Source: Ehretia macrophylla
Taxonomy: Eukaryota > Streptophyta > Magnoliopsida > Boraginales > Ehretiaceae
Direction of reading: 5' to 3'
DNA: 64,000 bases
NCBI GenBank assembly: GCA_037974665.1
Contig: CM075773.1
Location: forward strand, 45,834,080-45,898,079
Under the pieces are notes generated by a model. The model was not told the origin of the DNA. It worked only from the letters and a program-made list of their open reading frames with translations, and made no database searches. The translations under genes and the position numbers were made by a program. Of this stretch, positions 1 through 13,230 are shown in pieces (position 1 is the stretch's first letter; each line of letters starts with the position of its first letter).

Positions 1-2589
1 ATTCACCTGTTTCTTTTCATGCATTTTATAGTTTTATAAAATACTAAATATTTTTAGGGGACTATAGCCCCTGACCGTGAGTACATTGCATATCGGGATC
101 ACCAGGAAAAAATTAGCGAAATGTCTGATAAATAATACCAGCTGGATTTTTTCCAGATTTTTGGTATTTTGTTTTGCTGAAATTTAATCACCCAAGTGAC
201 CCATTTACCCTTACTAAAATGCCCTAATTGCTTGACCCACCCTTTGACCATTTCATGAGAACATTATAAGCCAAGAAACAAAAAAAATGAGGGTAAAAAA
301 AATGGCCAAAAAAGAGCTACGGAAATAGTAACTTTCCCAAAAAAAAAATGCTTCTTGCTTCATTCTTGCTTCCATTGCTTCCAGTTTTGCTTCATCCTTG
401 GGACCTTAAGACCATTCTTTGATCTTCAAAAGAGGTGAGGGTGCATTTCATTCTTGTATTAAATTCAATTAAAATTTGTGCTATTATTTTTGTGATCTAA
501 TATTGTAGTGGTTTAATGCTTGTTCCATTGCTTCTTATATGCTCTAATGACTTCATAGAATATATTTGATTGTTTAAAATGTTTATTGAATGCTTGAAAA
601 TGAAAATGGCACTTGGGAAAGATGATTGAATAGTACTTTTGCCATGAAAATGACCTAGAAAATATTTTTGTTTCGGATTTTGAATTCCTCGCTCGTGTAG
701 GTCCTTGGCATGTTAGATTGACATAATGTTGAATAAAATTGAGGTGCTCTTTGAGAAAATCATGAAAACATACCTAATTTATGTCGGGGCCGAAAAATAG
801 AGTTGTCCGTTTGCTCGTTTTTATTTAGGGCTTTGTCTTAGTTAGTCATGGAGGCACTTTCCGTGCATTTTTGGCGTCGGTTGGGGTTTCGGGTGATATA
901 GCTCCTTTGTAAAGCCGTAAGAGAGAAATCGGGGTTTTTGGGTAAACGTGGGCAGAATCGGGGTTTCGTAGCTTTTAAGGGGGTCATAAAATGTCCTTGA
1001 ATGGGGTGTGAAGTCGGTTTTGAGTTTGGTTATCATATGAGTTCATAGGCGCATAATTTCTATTGACTTTAAGCATAATAGTTGAAATTGAGAATTAGAC
1101 TTGTGTTAGCTTGAAATGTCGCACCATATGCTTCCTATATTGATTGTCATTGCATTTCATGGCTATATTGCTTAGTTGAATAATATATAGACCGAACATT
1201 GTTAAATACTTATATGATGTGAACTTGGTTATATCGGTTATAAATGTTAACTATGTGAATCCTCGTGATAAATATATATTATATTGCATGATAGGGTTGA
1301 TCCATTGAGCTATTTCTCGTATCTTGGAACTCGGTAAAGGTGAGGGTTGTATCATATTTGTCATCTTAACTGATTTATTGATTTTCATTATGATGATTAT
1401 TGTGTAGATTATGAATTATTGTTTAATTACTTTAGTTGTATTGTTATGTGCTCATTTATATGTCAACTAGGAAGTATTATTGTTATCTAGGTTACAAATT
1501 CTTGATAATAAAAATTCATGTGTGAGCACAACCTACTTTGTTGTCCTTAAATGTGTTTATTAATTATATTGTCATTGTCATCATACTTGCATTGCATCCT
1601 GGTTGCGCAACCTCATTGTTCGGGATGGATGCAATGGGTCTCTTCGGGTTGCGTTGGGCTTGTCGGTGTTCTCCGTGCCCTATTCCCTCACTCGCCTGGT
1701 ATGGAGTATGCCAGGGGGTATTGGGTCGTAGGATTGGGAACATCCGGAGTACCCATTGGAGTGATTGGGGATTATACCGGCACATGGTTCGTGGTTCATG
1801 GCTCGAGGTTCGTGATCGAAGATAAGAGAATTCTGGAATGTTGGGGTTAAGTGTATTGTATCCTTTGATATGTGTGGTTACTTGCTATTTCAGTTGTACT
1901 TTACTTGCTTTCATTGCTTAATTGCTATAATTGTTGCATTGCATGACCCTTTCTTGGACTATCCCTTACTGGGCATACGTGTTATGTATGCTCAGCCCTC
2001 ACTTTAACATTTTGTAGGGACTTCAGGTGCATCTCCCGAGAAGGGCCGTGAATTGCCATCGCGTGGTGCTTGTACATATTGTATATAGACTCCCCCGTGT
2101 GTATTTGATTACTTGTTGTAATTGAGGCTCTTGAAGCCATTCTTGTATATATTTCGAGACCGTGTAGTCTAGTATGTCTTTATGTAGCAAGGTTGTCAAG
2201 TATTGTAAGCTCGTGACTAAAATGTATAGCATGCTAATATGTTAATTGCTTAGTGGCATCGATACATGTATAGTATGCATGACATTTTGATTACAACCAA
2301 GTATGTTGAATAGGAGTGCATATAACAACAAGTGGAGTTGTTTGGAATTGTTGATTGCTATTGAATCGGTGGAAGGGACGAATGTATGTTGGTGGTAGCC
2401 TGAAAGATTGGCTTTTATGTTGTTGAATGTTAGAATGCTTGAATTATGCATATTTACAGATCTCCGAATGTCCCCGGTACAGAGAACATTATGTCCATTT
2501 TTCCTAAAAATTGTGACTAGGTTTGGGATCGGGTTGAGAATAGAGAGATCGATAGAAGTCTCGGTCCCATAGGGGATCGGGGCGCTGCA
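1..2589 (+). mobile_element. 3' part of a large (>2.5 kb) LTR, Tekay/Del-like, cut by window edge
   Basis: No credible coding sequence is present. The right end reads ggggatcggggcgctgca and is followed at 2590 by ggtat, where a dispersed host repeat resumes; another copy of that repeat (19.2-19.6 kb, opposite strand) reads straight through a single ggtat. Internal landmarks (a call to ccggagtaccc near 1745, a pair of inverted gggcatacgtg / tatgctcag blocks near 1970, a terminal ggatcgggg) recur in the same order in the solo LTR at 6112-8616 and in both LTRs at 43918-50559, so all are one broad LTR family. Assignment to Tekay/Del chromoviruses is inferred from LTR length and termini. Whether it is a solo LTR or part of a full element cannot be seen. 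Confidence 0.6.
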
Positions 2590-3302
2590 GGTATCACTGG
2601 ACCAAGGCATTACTCTGATATCATGATTCTTAACATGATATCAATGCTAGGTCCTTAATACATTCGTATTCATCCACATGTGACCTATCATCGTTTGAAA
2701 TTACATACTTGTACATATGGATAAATAAATACATATTCTCCTTCATTGTACACTAAAGTCCACTATCCGATTTCATGCTTTATGTGCTAATTAATAAATA
2801 TTATTTGCCACCAAAGCAGCTTTAAATTTGAATTTTAGTGTGTTTTCTTTTAGCTGACACGTAATGGGGGAAAAACCATGCATGAAAGTTAACTAGGGAT
2901 GTGATTGGAGCTTGGTAGGACCCAATAAATTCATGAGTGGTCCATGGGATATATATTTTGTGGGAACAAAAACTAAGTATTTTTCCCCTAATTAAGAGTG
3001 GTCCATGGGACGTAGATTAGTAGGTGATCTTTTTTATGCTTCAAGTAGTCATTTATTTTATATCCGGTATATTTGAGGCTAAAATAATTGCATTTTAAAG
3101 TATATGATATTAATATCGCTTGCTGACTAAGATTGCTAAGCATGAGTCATGACAATTTATATTTGATGAGCTATTTTCAAAAAATTGTGTATTCCATAAT
3201 AAGAAGAAAACATGCATGTTGGGAAAGTTGAAAAGGTTACAACCTTTTACTTTTCCAGATTCTCACAGCAAACTTTTGATTCTTTAAAGTTCATTCCTTC
3301 AT
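2590..3302 (+). repeat. dispersed gene-block flank repeat, copy 1
   Basis: About 350 bp from 2590 closely match the reverse complement of 19220-19600, part of 18690-18925, and a short piece at 28118-28256. The rest (tgtgggaacaaaaactaag near 2961) resembles the 3' flank of the small membrane-protein genes at 11960 and 36900. No gene is seen. It seems to be flank DNA carried along with duplicated gene blocks rather than a transposon with its own ends. Confidence 0.6.
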
Positions 3303-3312
3303 TTAAAAAATA

Positions 3313-4105
3313 GGGTATTTTTGATCTATCCCCTCTAAAACAAGAAAGTGTGACTTAGACCCCCTCAATATTAGAAAGTGTGAGAGAGACCCTTCTGTTA
3401 GGAGTCTGTTTGTTTTTCTGTCAAAATGAGATGAAATGTCTTTTATGCCCTTGGCCATTTCTTTTCACTGTTTTCTCTTATTTTCCTATTCTGTTCACCC
3501 TACTTTTTCCTCCTCTCCTTTTTTTTCCTTACCTTTTCTCGTTCTTCTATTTCACCCATCTTTCTCATCTTTCCAGGGTACTTTAGATCTCTCTTCATTA
3601 ACTTTTTTCTTGTTCCCAAACACACACATATATCTATCTATTTTTTTTGCTAGGCACACAAATATCTATCTATGGGTGTGTATATTTGTGGTTGAAGGCT
3701 TTATTTTGATCTTCTTTAGTGAGAGCTTAATTTCATCGACTAAAACGTGAAAAAGGATAATGGATATAAAAAATAAAAAGGACAATGGATATTTAATGTG
3801 TAACCTTATACGGTTGTGATGGTAGCTTGTGGTGCAAATGCTTTTAGAGTGTTGTGTTTTTTTCCTACTAAAACTAGCTTTAACAAAGAGCAAGCAGAAA
3901 GAGTTAAAAGACAAAATAGTAACACAAGAATTTAATCTAACAATAGACTACAATTGAAATACTGTTGAGAGACTGCTGGTGCCCGCTATTGCAGAGTAGT
4001 AAGTTTTCTTGGTGTTGGTTTCCTGTGCTCCAACCGCAAGGGTCTGCCCTTCTTTGATGCTTGAGGGAGTGGCATCTCCCGAATATAGCGACTGCTAATT
4101 ATTAG

Positions 4106-4172
<67 letters not shown>

Positions 4173-4622
4173 GCTCTAATCGGGTGACTTAATGAAGCAT
4201 GGTATAGATGATGATTTTGAGTTCTAAGTATAGATGCTTATTTTGGGTTCTAATTGGGTTGTAGTGAGGCATGGTTCAGTGAAGATGAGGAGACGTTGGT
4301 AATGGTAGGATAGATAATTATCTGAAATTGAAGGTGATAAAATTTGGGAATAAGATGGGAGAAGAAGAAGAAGAAGAACAGATTAAATATGTTGCACACC
4401 ATGAAGAAAGAGAAAGGGGGCAGGAAGAAGAAGAATAGCTGATATGTGAAGCAGGTCCGGAAGAAAGAGAAAGGAGCAACAACGAATTTACATTTTTAGC
4501 CTTCCTTCTAATGGAGAAATGGACAGACCCCTAGCAGAAGGGGCCTGTCTCACACTTTTTAATATTGAGGGGGTTTAAGTCACACTTTCTTGTTTTAGAG
4601 GGGGTCTAGATCAAAAATACCC
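3313..4622. mobile_element. non-autonomous long-TIR element A (MULE-type MITE, 1310 bp)
   Basis: The ends are inverted repeats of about 100 bp: gggtatttttgatctat on the left and its near-complement ending gatcaaaaataccc on the right. They are flanked by a perfect 10-bp direct repeat, ttaaaaaata, at 3303-3312 and 4623-4632. Long TIRs with 9-10 bp target duplications are typical of Mutator-like elements. The interior has no transposase reading frame and holds a TA/TG microsatellite. Confidence 0.8.
4104..4170. repeat. (TA)n(TG)n microsatellite
   Basis: An uninterrupted run of about 12 TA units passes into about 20 TG units, inside MULE-type element A. Such compound dinucleotide tracts are usually length-polymorphic. 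Confidence 0.95.
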
Positions 4623-4734
4623 TTAAAAAATATGATCTTTTATTATTAACTAAATAAATTATTTTTTTCTGCTAATTATAAATAAATCCATCTGCATACT
4701 CATCATCTTTCTTCTTCATAGTTGAGAGCTTTAT

Positions 4735-4854
4735 ATGGCAGAGGCTACAAGAACAAGTCGTTTTCTTCACCACTTCGGAGAGAACTTCTATGGGCCACAC
4801 TGTCTCGTGTTTATTTTTCCTCCATTGTGCCAAATATTCATCCATAGTCATTAA
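4735..4854 (+). pseudogene. 5' fragment of small membrane-protein family gene (copy 1)
   Basis: The ATG at 4735 opens the family N-terminus MAEATRTSRFLHHFGENFYG. Similarity is lost after about 22 codons and the frame stops at 4852. None of the four membrane segments of the family follow. It resembles the starts at 29848 and 62521 more than those at 11249 and 35279. Non-functional relic; function of the family is unknown. Confidence 0.75.
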
Positions 4855-5416
4855 TTCTGGCCATTAGACATATAGAACGTTTGTCTCTTTCTATTAAAAA
4901 TTTTGATGTTTCATTTTAAAGTTAATTGGTGTTAAGTGAAGTAATTTAAAATCTTATATATTAATTTTAAAAATTAGGTTATCTATGTTTAACAATTGGA
5001 TTCTTCAACACTTCCTTTATGTGATAACTGTGATTGATTGGTCCTATAAGAATTGCATACCAAAATCAAACTATTCTTCATTTTTGCAAAATTGACAGTA
5101 ATAGTACAAAATTAACATAACTAGCACACATGTGCAACAAAATGATAGAATTTTCACTATTTGAATGTAGATTAGCACATAGGCGCATAGCAGATAAATT
5201 GCTTAGGACATGTCATGTTTATGTCTTGTATCTAAAGATGGAAAATATTCATACAATTAGTTATTTTGGATTTTCATAGTCTTTTGGAGACTTAAAAACT
5301 TTTAGTAGTCTTCTAGAGACTTACAATTAGCTATTTTGGTTCTTTCATGCATGTTTACATCTTGTATCTTAATAGATTTTTTTTCTTTCAACTCCTACAT
5401 GACATTTTTTGTTTCA
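4855..5416 (+). repeat. decayed gene-block flank
   Basis: No gene. The stretch near 5090-5170 resembles 17360-17450, and the stretch near 5205-5400 resembles 34630-34800 (upstream flank of the 35.3-kb gene), so this looks like an older copy of the duplicated block. Otherwise AT-rich and unassigned. Confidence 0.4.
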
Positions 5417-5649
5417 AGGTTGGTTTCAAGATGGAAACTCAGTTTTCTTAACATGGTATCAAAACTAAGCTCATGATCTAGTCTCATTCATCTTCCGCGT
5501 GCGACCGATCTCAAATCAGGTCCACTTGTCTTTAATCTTTCGTGTGTGCATAGTCCATGCACTTTCAATCTTTCACATGTGTTATCTACCACATGTGTTC
5601 AATCTTCCACGTGTGATCCCTCTCAAATCAAGTCACACGTGAGGGAAAG

Positions 5650-5770
5650 TGTTAGAATATACACTTGTCCCACATAGAAAAATTATAAACTCTTAGACCA
5701 CTTAATAAGATCATGAGTTACTCCACTTGGTACCAATTGGTTTTAAGATGGAACCTCAGTTATCTTAACA
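5650..5770 (+). repeat. TRIM LTR (complete copy)
   Basis: TG...CA-bounded 121-bp repeat, near-identical to 8622-8742. Confidence 0.75.
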
Positions 5771-5783
5771 TGGTATCAGAGCT
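5771..5783 (+). other. TRIM primer-binding site
   Basis: tggtatcagagct immediately follows the LTR and complements the 3' end of initiator methionine tRNA, the usual primer of plant LTR elements. Confidence 0.8.
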
Positions 5784-6111
5784 AGGTCCATGGTCTAGTC
5801 TCATTCATTTTCCGCATGCAACCCATCTCAAATCAGGTCAACTTATCTTCAATCTTTCGCGTGTGCATAGTCCACGCACTTTCAATCTTCCACATGTGTT
5901 ATCTACCACATGTGTGTTCAATCTTCCAAGTGTGACCATCTCAAAATAAGGTCCACACGACCCCTCTCAAATCATGTCACATCAAATCAAGTCACATGTG
6001 AGAGGGATTGTTAGAATATATACTTGTCCCACATAGAAAAATCATAAACTCTTAGACCACTTAATAAGATCTTGAACTACTCCATTTAGCACCGTCACAT
6101 GTGATGGGGAG

Positions 6112-8616
6112 TGTGATGCCCGAGAATTTTACCATAAATCTTTTTTATAACTGTTGCATATCTATTTGTGCATTTCTACGTGCATCATCTTTCTTGCTTA
6201 ATTGTTTTTATTAGAGGTCATTATTCAAAAAATTTTCGACCGTCTCGAAAGTTAGAATTCAATTTTTTCCTAGATCATAGGACATATAGAAGGAATCGAG
6301 ACCTAGTCATTTTGGACTTTCGAGCTTGGAAGCGTGCGTTTAGAAAATAGTTTACATGTCATTTGAATAGTGTTACGTAAGAATAATGTTAATTACAACT
6401 AAAAACATTTAAAATTGAATTTTGGCCTTGATTGATCAAGTTTTGGGACTATTTAACTTAAATTAATAGACATACATATACATATAATAATCTAAACTCA
6501 TAAAATTAAAAACAACACACACAACTTGTCATCAAAACAAAAGCATAAATTCCATCCTTGTCCCCTCCCTTTGGCCGACCACCCTAAGGAGAAAAAGAGA
6601 AAATTTTTCTTCATCAACCTTGCATCTTGAGCTCTTGGCTTGGTCTCGGAAGGTTTCGTGGCATCTAAGAGCTCCTACTTCGCATCTTTGCCTTCTAAAT
6701 TGTGAGGGAGTTATATATTTCTTGTTTTTTTAAAGTTGGTGCATATATATGAAATTTCCTATCTTGTTGAATTTAACTATATTGCTTGTTATAAATGCTT
6801 GTTATATGATCTTTGAAGCCTATAGAACTCTTTTGTGTAGCTTGATATCATATGCTATGGTTAATTGTTGAGATTGAACAAAGAGATGATGAATAGTACT
6901 CATTTTAGGGTTTTGAATAAAAATTGCTAATTAGCTTGATTTAAGACTTCAATTAGATGCTCTAGGCCCTAGTGAAGCTAGTTGAAAAGCCACGTGAGGT
7001 TGAATCAATCAAAACCGAGCTAAATTGCATAATTAGTTGATTTTAAAAAGGGGACTTATCTCGTTGAGCAATCCGGGCAAGTTTGGGCTATGGTTCGGGT
7101 ATCCTTGAGCTAAGGAAGCACTTTTGGTGCTTTTGTTATGCGAAAATAGGGTTCGGTTAGTATAGTTATAGTTCAAACCCGTTCGGGGCCTTCCCGAACT
7201 TTTGCTTCTAAAATGAGTTTTTATGATTTTAAAAGGTGTCTTTGGGCTTAATTAAGAATATAGAAAGATTAGGATGTGGTTTGGAGACCTTGAAACAGGC
7301 ATAGGAGAAAGAATTATTGGTTAAAGAAAGGGGAAAAATAGTTTTAGCCAGTTTTTTATTACATTGGAACGTGTTGTGGAATTGTCTTGTCTTGTATTGA
7401 ATATCTAAGATATAATTAAGCTATTTGAGTAGTTCATGGGAAAAATTTAAGTTAATTGCTTTTTTTGGAAACTTAAAGCTATTCTCGTACTTATGTGAGC
7501 TTATATCGTGCTTATATGTGAGGGCGGCCTCCTTTGTCCACTCTCTTATGTGTTATGTGATATCTTGATTGCTTGTGACTTGTCTCGGGGTTGCTCAACT
7601 TTTTCGGACATGGTAGCGTCGAGAAACAAGGGCGGCGTCGGGCTTGCCGTGCTCCCTCGATTACCATGGTGCCTATTCCCTTCTCGCTGAGGCATACTCC
7701 ACTACCCCAGAGGCGTGGTTCACCTGTTGGGCATGGACCTACCTCAGGAGAATGGGTCGTAGGATTCGGGATACATATGGAGTATCCCAACTTGTTGGTG
7801 TTTGGGGTTTGCCGGCATATTCGTGAAGTTCGTGGTTCGTGGTTCGTGGCTCGTGATTGAAGACTTGAAGTGGAACCGTATCCTTTTTAAAGTGGTTAAT
7901 TACTTGGCTTTCTATCTTGCTGGCTTATGTTGTATATATATATGTTTTCTTGTGTTTGCATATCATATTGCACGCCCTATATGTTGCATTACCTCATTCA
8001 CTGGGCAACATTGTTGCTCACTCCTCATTTAATATGTTTCAGGAAAAGTTAAGGTGAATCCCCAGCTGATAGAAGAAGAGGAGGAAGTGCTAGTTAAGCA
8101 ATTTCCGTGACTTCTTGTGTGATAAGGTTGTCTAAAATGTGAAGCTTGCATGGAGTTGTTGTTGGTTGCCTTTTTGTGACCTTGGGATCTTGAGTATATT
8201 TGGTGAATGTAATAATTTGTAATCTTGTATGTTGGATATAAAGTGGAATGACATGTAATAATCCATAGTAAACTTATCCTTTTGCATGCTTGTGTGATTA
8301 ACAAAACTTGGAAGTAGAACTTGGCTATTGTTGTATCCAACTACCTATAGTTAAAATTAGAAATGCTTTGCTTGCTTGTATGTTATATGTAGTTGTTGTT
8401 CCAAGGCTCGGATGGCCTTGTGATCGCTGGTGGTCCATAAAAATCTTGGAGGATTGGTTGTAAGAGTTGCTGTTTGTGGATCTAGCATCATAGGTGTCTT
8501 TGTGCAGGTACCAGTTTAGTCCTATAAACAGGGGAGACTCCATCCGTTTTCCCCTAAATTTTCGTGTCATGGGTTGGGATTGGGACCCCGGTATCATGAG
8601 GGATCGGGGCGTTACA
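6112..8616 (+). mobile_element. solo LTR, Tekay/Del-like, 2505 bp
   Basis: It starts tgtgatgcccgagaa and ends atcggggcgttaca, so the two ends are partly complementary. It is flanked by the perfect 5-bp duplication gggag (6107-6111 and 8617-8621). No internal region or second LTR accompanies it, so it is an LTR-LTR recombination remnant. It shares landmarks with 1-2589 and with the LTRs at 43918 and 48126. Short open frames in it (about 90-105 codons) have no protein signature. Confidence 0.85.
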
Positions 8617-8621
8617 GGGAG

Positions 8622-8742
8622 TGTTAGAATATATACTTGTCCCACATAGAAAAATCATAAACTCTTAGACCACTTAATAAGATCTTGGACTACTCCACTT
8701 AGCACCAATTGATTTTAAGATGGAAACTCGATTACCTTAACA
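8622..8742 (+). repeat. TRIM LTR (complete copy, right end)
   Basis: Second complete 121-bp TRIM LTR, tgttagaatatatac...accttaaca; it abuts the gggag duplication of the solo LTR. Confidence 0.75.
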
Positions 8743-9170
8743 CTACGTACATAGCCTTCTTTTGTTTTATATTTCAAACATGCATCACGTAAAAATAATC
8801 CTATATCTTTTCAATTTATCAATCACATGAAAAATGTTAACCCTTCTTGAATTCATCCGAAAAATATGAACATATATATAAAGGCATACAGGCACACGTA
8901 TTTATCTAGATTGTTGAACTCCCAACAAGTAGGTCTTTTGTATATAAGATACATATATAGTTGTGTGAGTTTACGTATATTCACACCTCTCCTCCCCCCC
9001 CTCCCCTCCCCCCTTCCCCCCCTCCCCCCCCCCCTCCCCCCCTTCTTTTAAAAAAAAAAAATCGAGGAGAGGTCTAAAATCGTACAATATAATCAACGAT
9101 ATTCGAGTTCGCAACCTCTCACATATATAATGAGTAACTTTACCACTATACCAAATCCCTAGGGCTTCAA
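8743..9170. repeat. AT-rich spacer ending in a long C/T tract
   Basis: No gene. A nearly pure pyrimidine run occupies about 8982-9045 (many C5-C12 runs), so the minus strand is G-rich and could fold into quadruplexes. The paralogous position of the second block carries a C run at 33878-33893. The spelling error risk of such a tract in assemblies is high. Confidence 0.7.
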
Positions 9171-9645
9171 CCCTTCCTTTTCAATACCAAGCATATCACC
9201 ATTTTTTTGCCACTTAAAAATTGAATGAAATATATAACAAAGTCGAAAAACCATGAAAATGACTCATACAAAGGTTGATGATAAAAGTCTGAAATAATGT
9301 TGTCCTTGACAATATGCACCAATCTTTTCAATCCATTGATCAATTAATGCTAAGAAGGATGATCTATGGAGACAGGGATGGATTAAAAGAATCAGAAGAT
9401 CAAGAATCCAAAAGGTGGAATTATGTTAAGGATGTGATCTCTTTCAACAGAGATTTGGCAGAAAAAGGTCCCACTCTTAAAGTTTTTTATGGAATCTTGC
9501 GGGGGTTAGGGGCGGGAGGGGCGGGAGGGTCAACATTCATGCAACTTTATCTACTGTTACAACTTTCTTTACTTTATCTTGTATACAAGATACAAGATAC
9601 AAGATTACTATATCTTTTATCTTAATTACTTGTTATTTTTTTCTT

Positions 9646-10292
9646 GGGTTTATTACCCGGTTAGTCCTTTATCTTTGCCTCTAATGTCTAGTTGGTCCCT
9701 TATTTTCAAAATGACTATAGGTTAGTCCCTTATCTTTTTATTATGTGCCACCGTTGGTCCTTCCGTCTATTTTTTAACGGTTTGATCATATGCTAAGCAT
9801 GTGACCCATTTTTTTAAGGGCAAAATCGTCAAATCAACCTTAATTCTATTTCTCTTCCTCTTTCATACAGTTATCATCGTCCCTACTCCCCACAACCCCA
9901 CCTCACCCCACCTCACCCCACCCCACCCCACTACCTCAGCCACCCCGTCAATCCCACCTACCCCCCCTGCAAACTATCCATTTACCCCCATATATATGTA
10001 TAGATCTGTGTATGTATAATATATACGTATATATTTTTTTATATGCATAGATCTATGTGTATATATGTATATATGTATTTGTGTCTATATATACATATCA
10101 AATCACCGTAAATCTTCCTTCTGATGATTAATTTTTCTTTAGAAATTACTACATTGGTTTGGTTTTTATTGTACGAAGCTCTAATTCATCAAGAAAACAT
10201 GTAGTTCTGCAAGAAGCTTAATACTATCTTGGAAGAAAATTCAGAAGTACATAAGAAGCTTAATACTATCTTGGAAGAAGCCACTGTGTATG

Positions 10293-10341
<49 letters not shown>

Positions 10342-10810
10342 GTGTGTGTGTATATATATATATATATGTATGTATATAAACAGTGACGGAGTCAGGCACC
10401 AGACATTAAGTACATAGTTAAAGGTGCACACGACGAGCTAAGATTTTTGTCGGCGTCAACATTGTGACAAAATTGGTAGACTTGATTTGACGATTTGGGA
10501 GAATGAGAAGAGGGAGAGAATAAGGGTTAGGGATTTGGGGGTTTTGGTTCAATTTAGGGATTTGGGGTAGGTGGGTAATGAATCAGGTATGAAAGAGGGA
10601 AAAAATATGGAATTAAGGCTGATTTGACGATTTTGCCCTTAAAAAAATGGGTCACATGCTTGGCACATGATCAAACCATTAAAAAATAGACAGAAGGACC
10701 AACAGTGGCACAAAATAGAAAGATAAGGGACTAACCTATGGTCATTTTGAAGATGAGGGACCAACTAGACAATCCGAACAAAGATAAAGGACTAACCGGG
10801 TAATACACCC
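9646..10810. mobile_element. non-autonomous long-TIR element B (MULE-type MITE, 1165 bp)
   Basis: The terminal inverted repeats are about 190 bp, beginning gggtttattacccggttag and mirrored on the right. The 9-bp direct repeat ttttttctt lies on both sides (9637-9645, 10811-10819). The paralogous block has a single ttttttctt and no element (34783-34791), which directly proves insertion and its ends. Interior is non-coding, with a C-rich stretch and a long TA/TG tract (about 10294-10380). Confidence 0.9.
10294..10380. repeat. (TA)n/(TG)n microsatellite
   Basis: Alternating TA tract broken by a short TG run, inside MULE-type element B. Confidence 0.9.
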
Positions 10811-11162
10811 TTTTTTCTTTGACATTTTGTTTTTTCAACTTCTACAAGGCCTCTTTTCTTTTCTTTTTCTTTTTTCTGTCAAACACCAAATAGAAATAAT
10901 CCCTAAATGTTTTCAGTCCATCAATTACATGCCAAATTTTAAAACTTTTCTCATAACATCATAACATTATCAATATACCCATCTCCGAACAAGTGGGGCT
11001 GGGCCATATGATTTTTTTTTATTCTTACTAGCAATCAGAGTGCAAGAATGTCTACGCATCAATTAATTACTGCCAAACCATCGTGAGGAAAAAAGGTTTT
11101 TTTTTTGGTCAAGTCTTTGTTGCGCCATAATTGTTCAAATACGAAGCTTCCAACACTAGGGC

Positions 11163-11170
11163 TATTTAAG
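11163..11170 (+). promoter_or_regulatory. candidate TATA box of the 11.2-kb family gene
   Basis: tatttaag lies 78 bp before the ATG in a segment (ggctatttaag) that is conserved at 35194-35204 before the intact paralogue. Position fits a plant TATA element with a short leader; no transcript evidence. Confidence 0.4.
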
Positions 11171-11248
11171 CAAGCCTACGCATTCTTCATATACTCATCT
11201 AAATCACTGATCACCTCATTCATATTTCTTCTTAACAAGTCATATTTC

Positions 11249-11857
11249 ATGGCCGAAACAAGAACATACCATTTTGTTCACCAGCTTACTGGAGAACACT
11301 TGTATGGCTAGTCCAATGTCATGTATACAATGATAATGAACTGTTTTTCTTTGCAAACCTACAATGTTTTGCCTACTCTCCTTTCAATTCTTGCTTTCAT
11401 TGTCCCTGTGCTACTCAACTTTTTGCAATTGAAATATCCAGCCAAGAATGAATCTCCCTTCGAGACCCACCCAGCAGCTATGTTCATCGCCATAACAAGT
11501 CTCCTCATATTTTGCTTGGTATGTTATGTTTTGTCGAGAATGCTATCAACGAGCAATCACTCCCATTGTTATGCCAAACTTGTTAAAAAAGGTATGGTCT
11601 TTTTTGGTACTCTAGCAGTGGCAAATATTTACTCCATTTTTCTCCCAGACTTTTTTCATCCCACTCTATATTTGCTCCCCATTTGCTTTTCAGCAGGTGA
11701 CATTCTATACTCCAAATTTTGCTCATTCTGGAGAGCTATGGTTAACATCCTATAGTAGCCACCCGTGCAACAAAGATACAGAAGAGTACCCTTGATTCAC
11801 CAAACTAGGGTTTTGCCACAGATTGATGTCTACCAAGTAGATTCACTTCCTGTGTAG
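11249..11857 (+). pseudogene. small four-pass membrane-protein family gene, broken by three stops (copy 2)
   Basis: One frame runs 203 codons from the ATG at 11249 to a TAG at 11855-11857, ending with the residues VDSLPV that also end the 62.5-kb copy. Three in-frame TAGs interrupt it: at 11309 (codon 21, where the 35.3-kb paralogue has CAG, Gln), and two adjacent ones at 11753 and 11756 (GAG CAG in the paralogue). Between them a clean frame of 144 codons (11321-11755) retains the family core: three or four hydrophobic segments, the AKNESPFETHP loop after segment 1, SHCYAKLVKK before segment 3. Each stop is a single or double base change, so decay looks recent. An internal start at 11321 could give a truncated protein, but this is unproven. 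No named domain recognised. Confidence 0.75.

Positions 11858-13230
<1,373 letters not shown>

Larger units (their letters stand above)
5417..8742 (+). mobile_element. tandem TRIM (terminal-repeat retrotransposon in miniature), split by a solo LTR
   Basis: A roughly 121-bp LTR starting tgttagaatat and ending ttaaca is present four times: a 3' remnant (5417-5453), a full copy (5650-5770), a copy truncated at about 6093, and a full copy (8622-8742). Two copies are followed directly by tggtatcaRa, a primer-binding site matching the 3' end of initiator Met-tRNA (5454, 5771). The internal spacer is only about 200-240 bp and non-coding. The shared-LTR head-to-tail arrangement suggests unequal recombination between TRIM copies. 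A large solo LTR (6112-8616) sits at the last internal/LTR junction. Confidence 0.75.

Noticed and set aside
1538-1850. Overlapping 95- and 99-codon frames in the first LTR
   Set aside because: Two frames and both strands are open over the same GC-richer LTR stretch, typical of chance frames; equivalent LTRs do not keep them.
9314-9625. 103-codon frame upstream of MITE B (MHQSFQSIDQLMLRRM...)
   Set aside because: The paralogous stretch at 34330-34560 is similar in DNA but breaks the frame; no protein signature.
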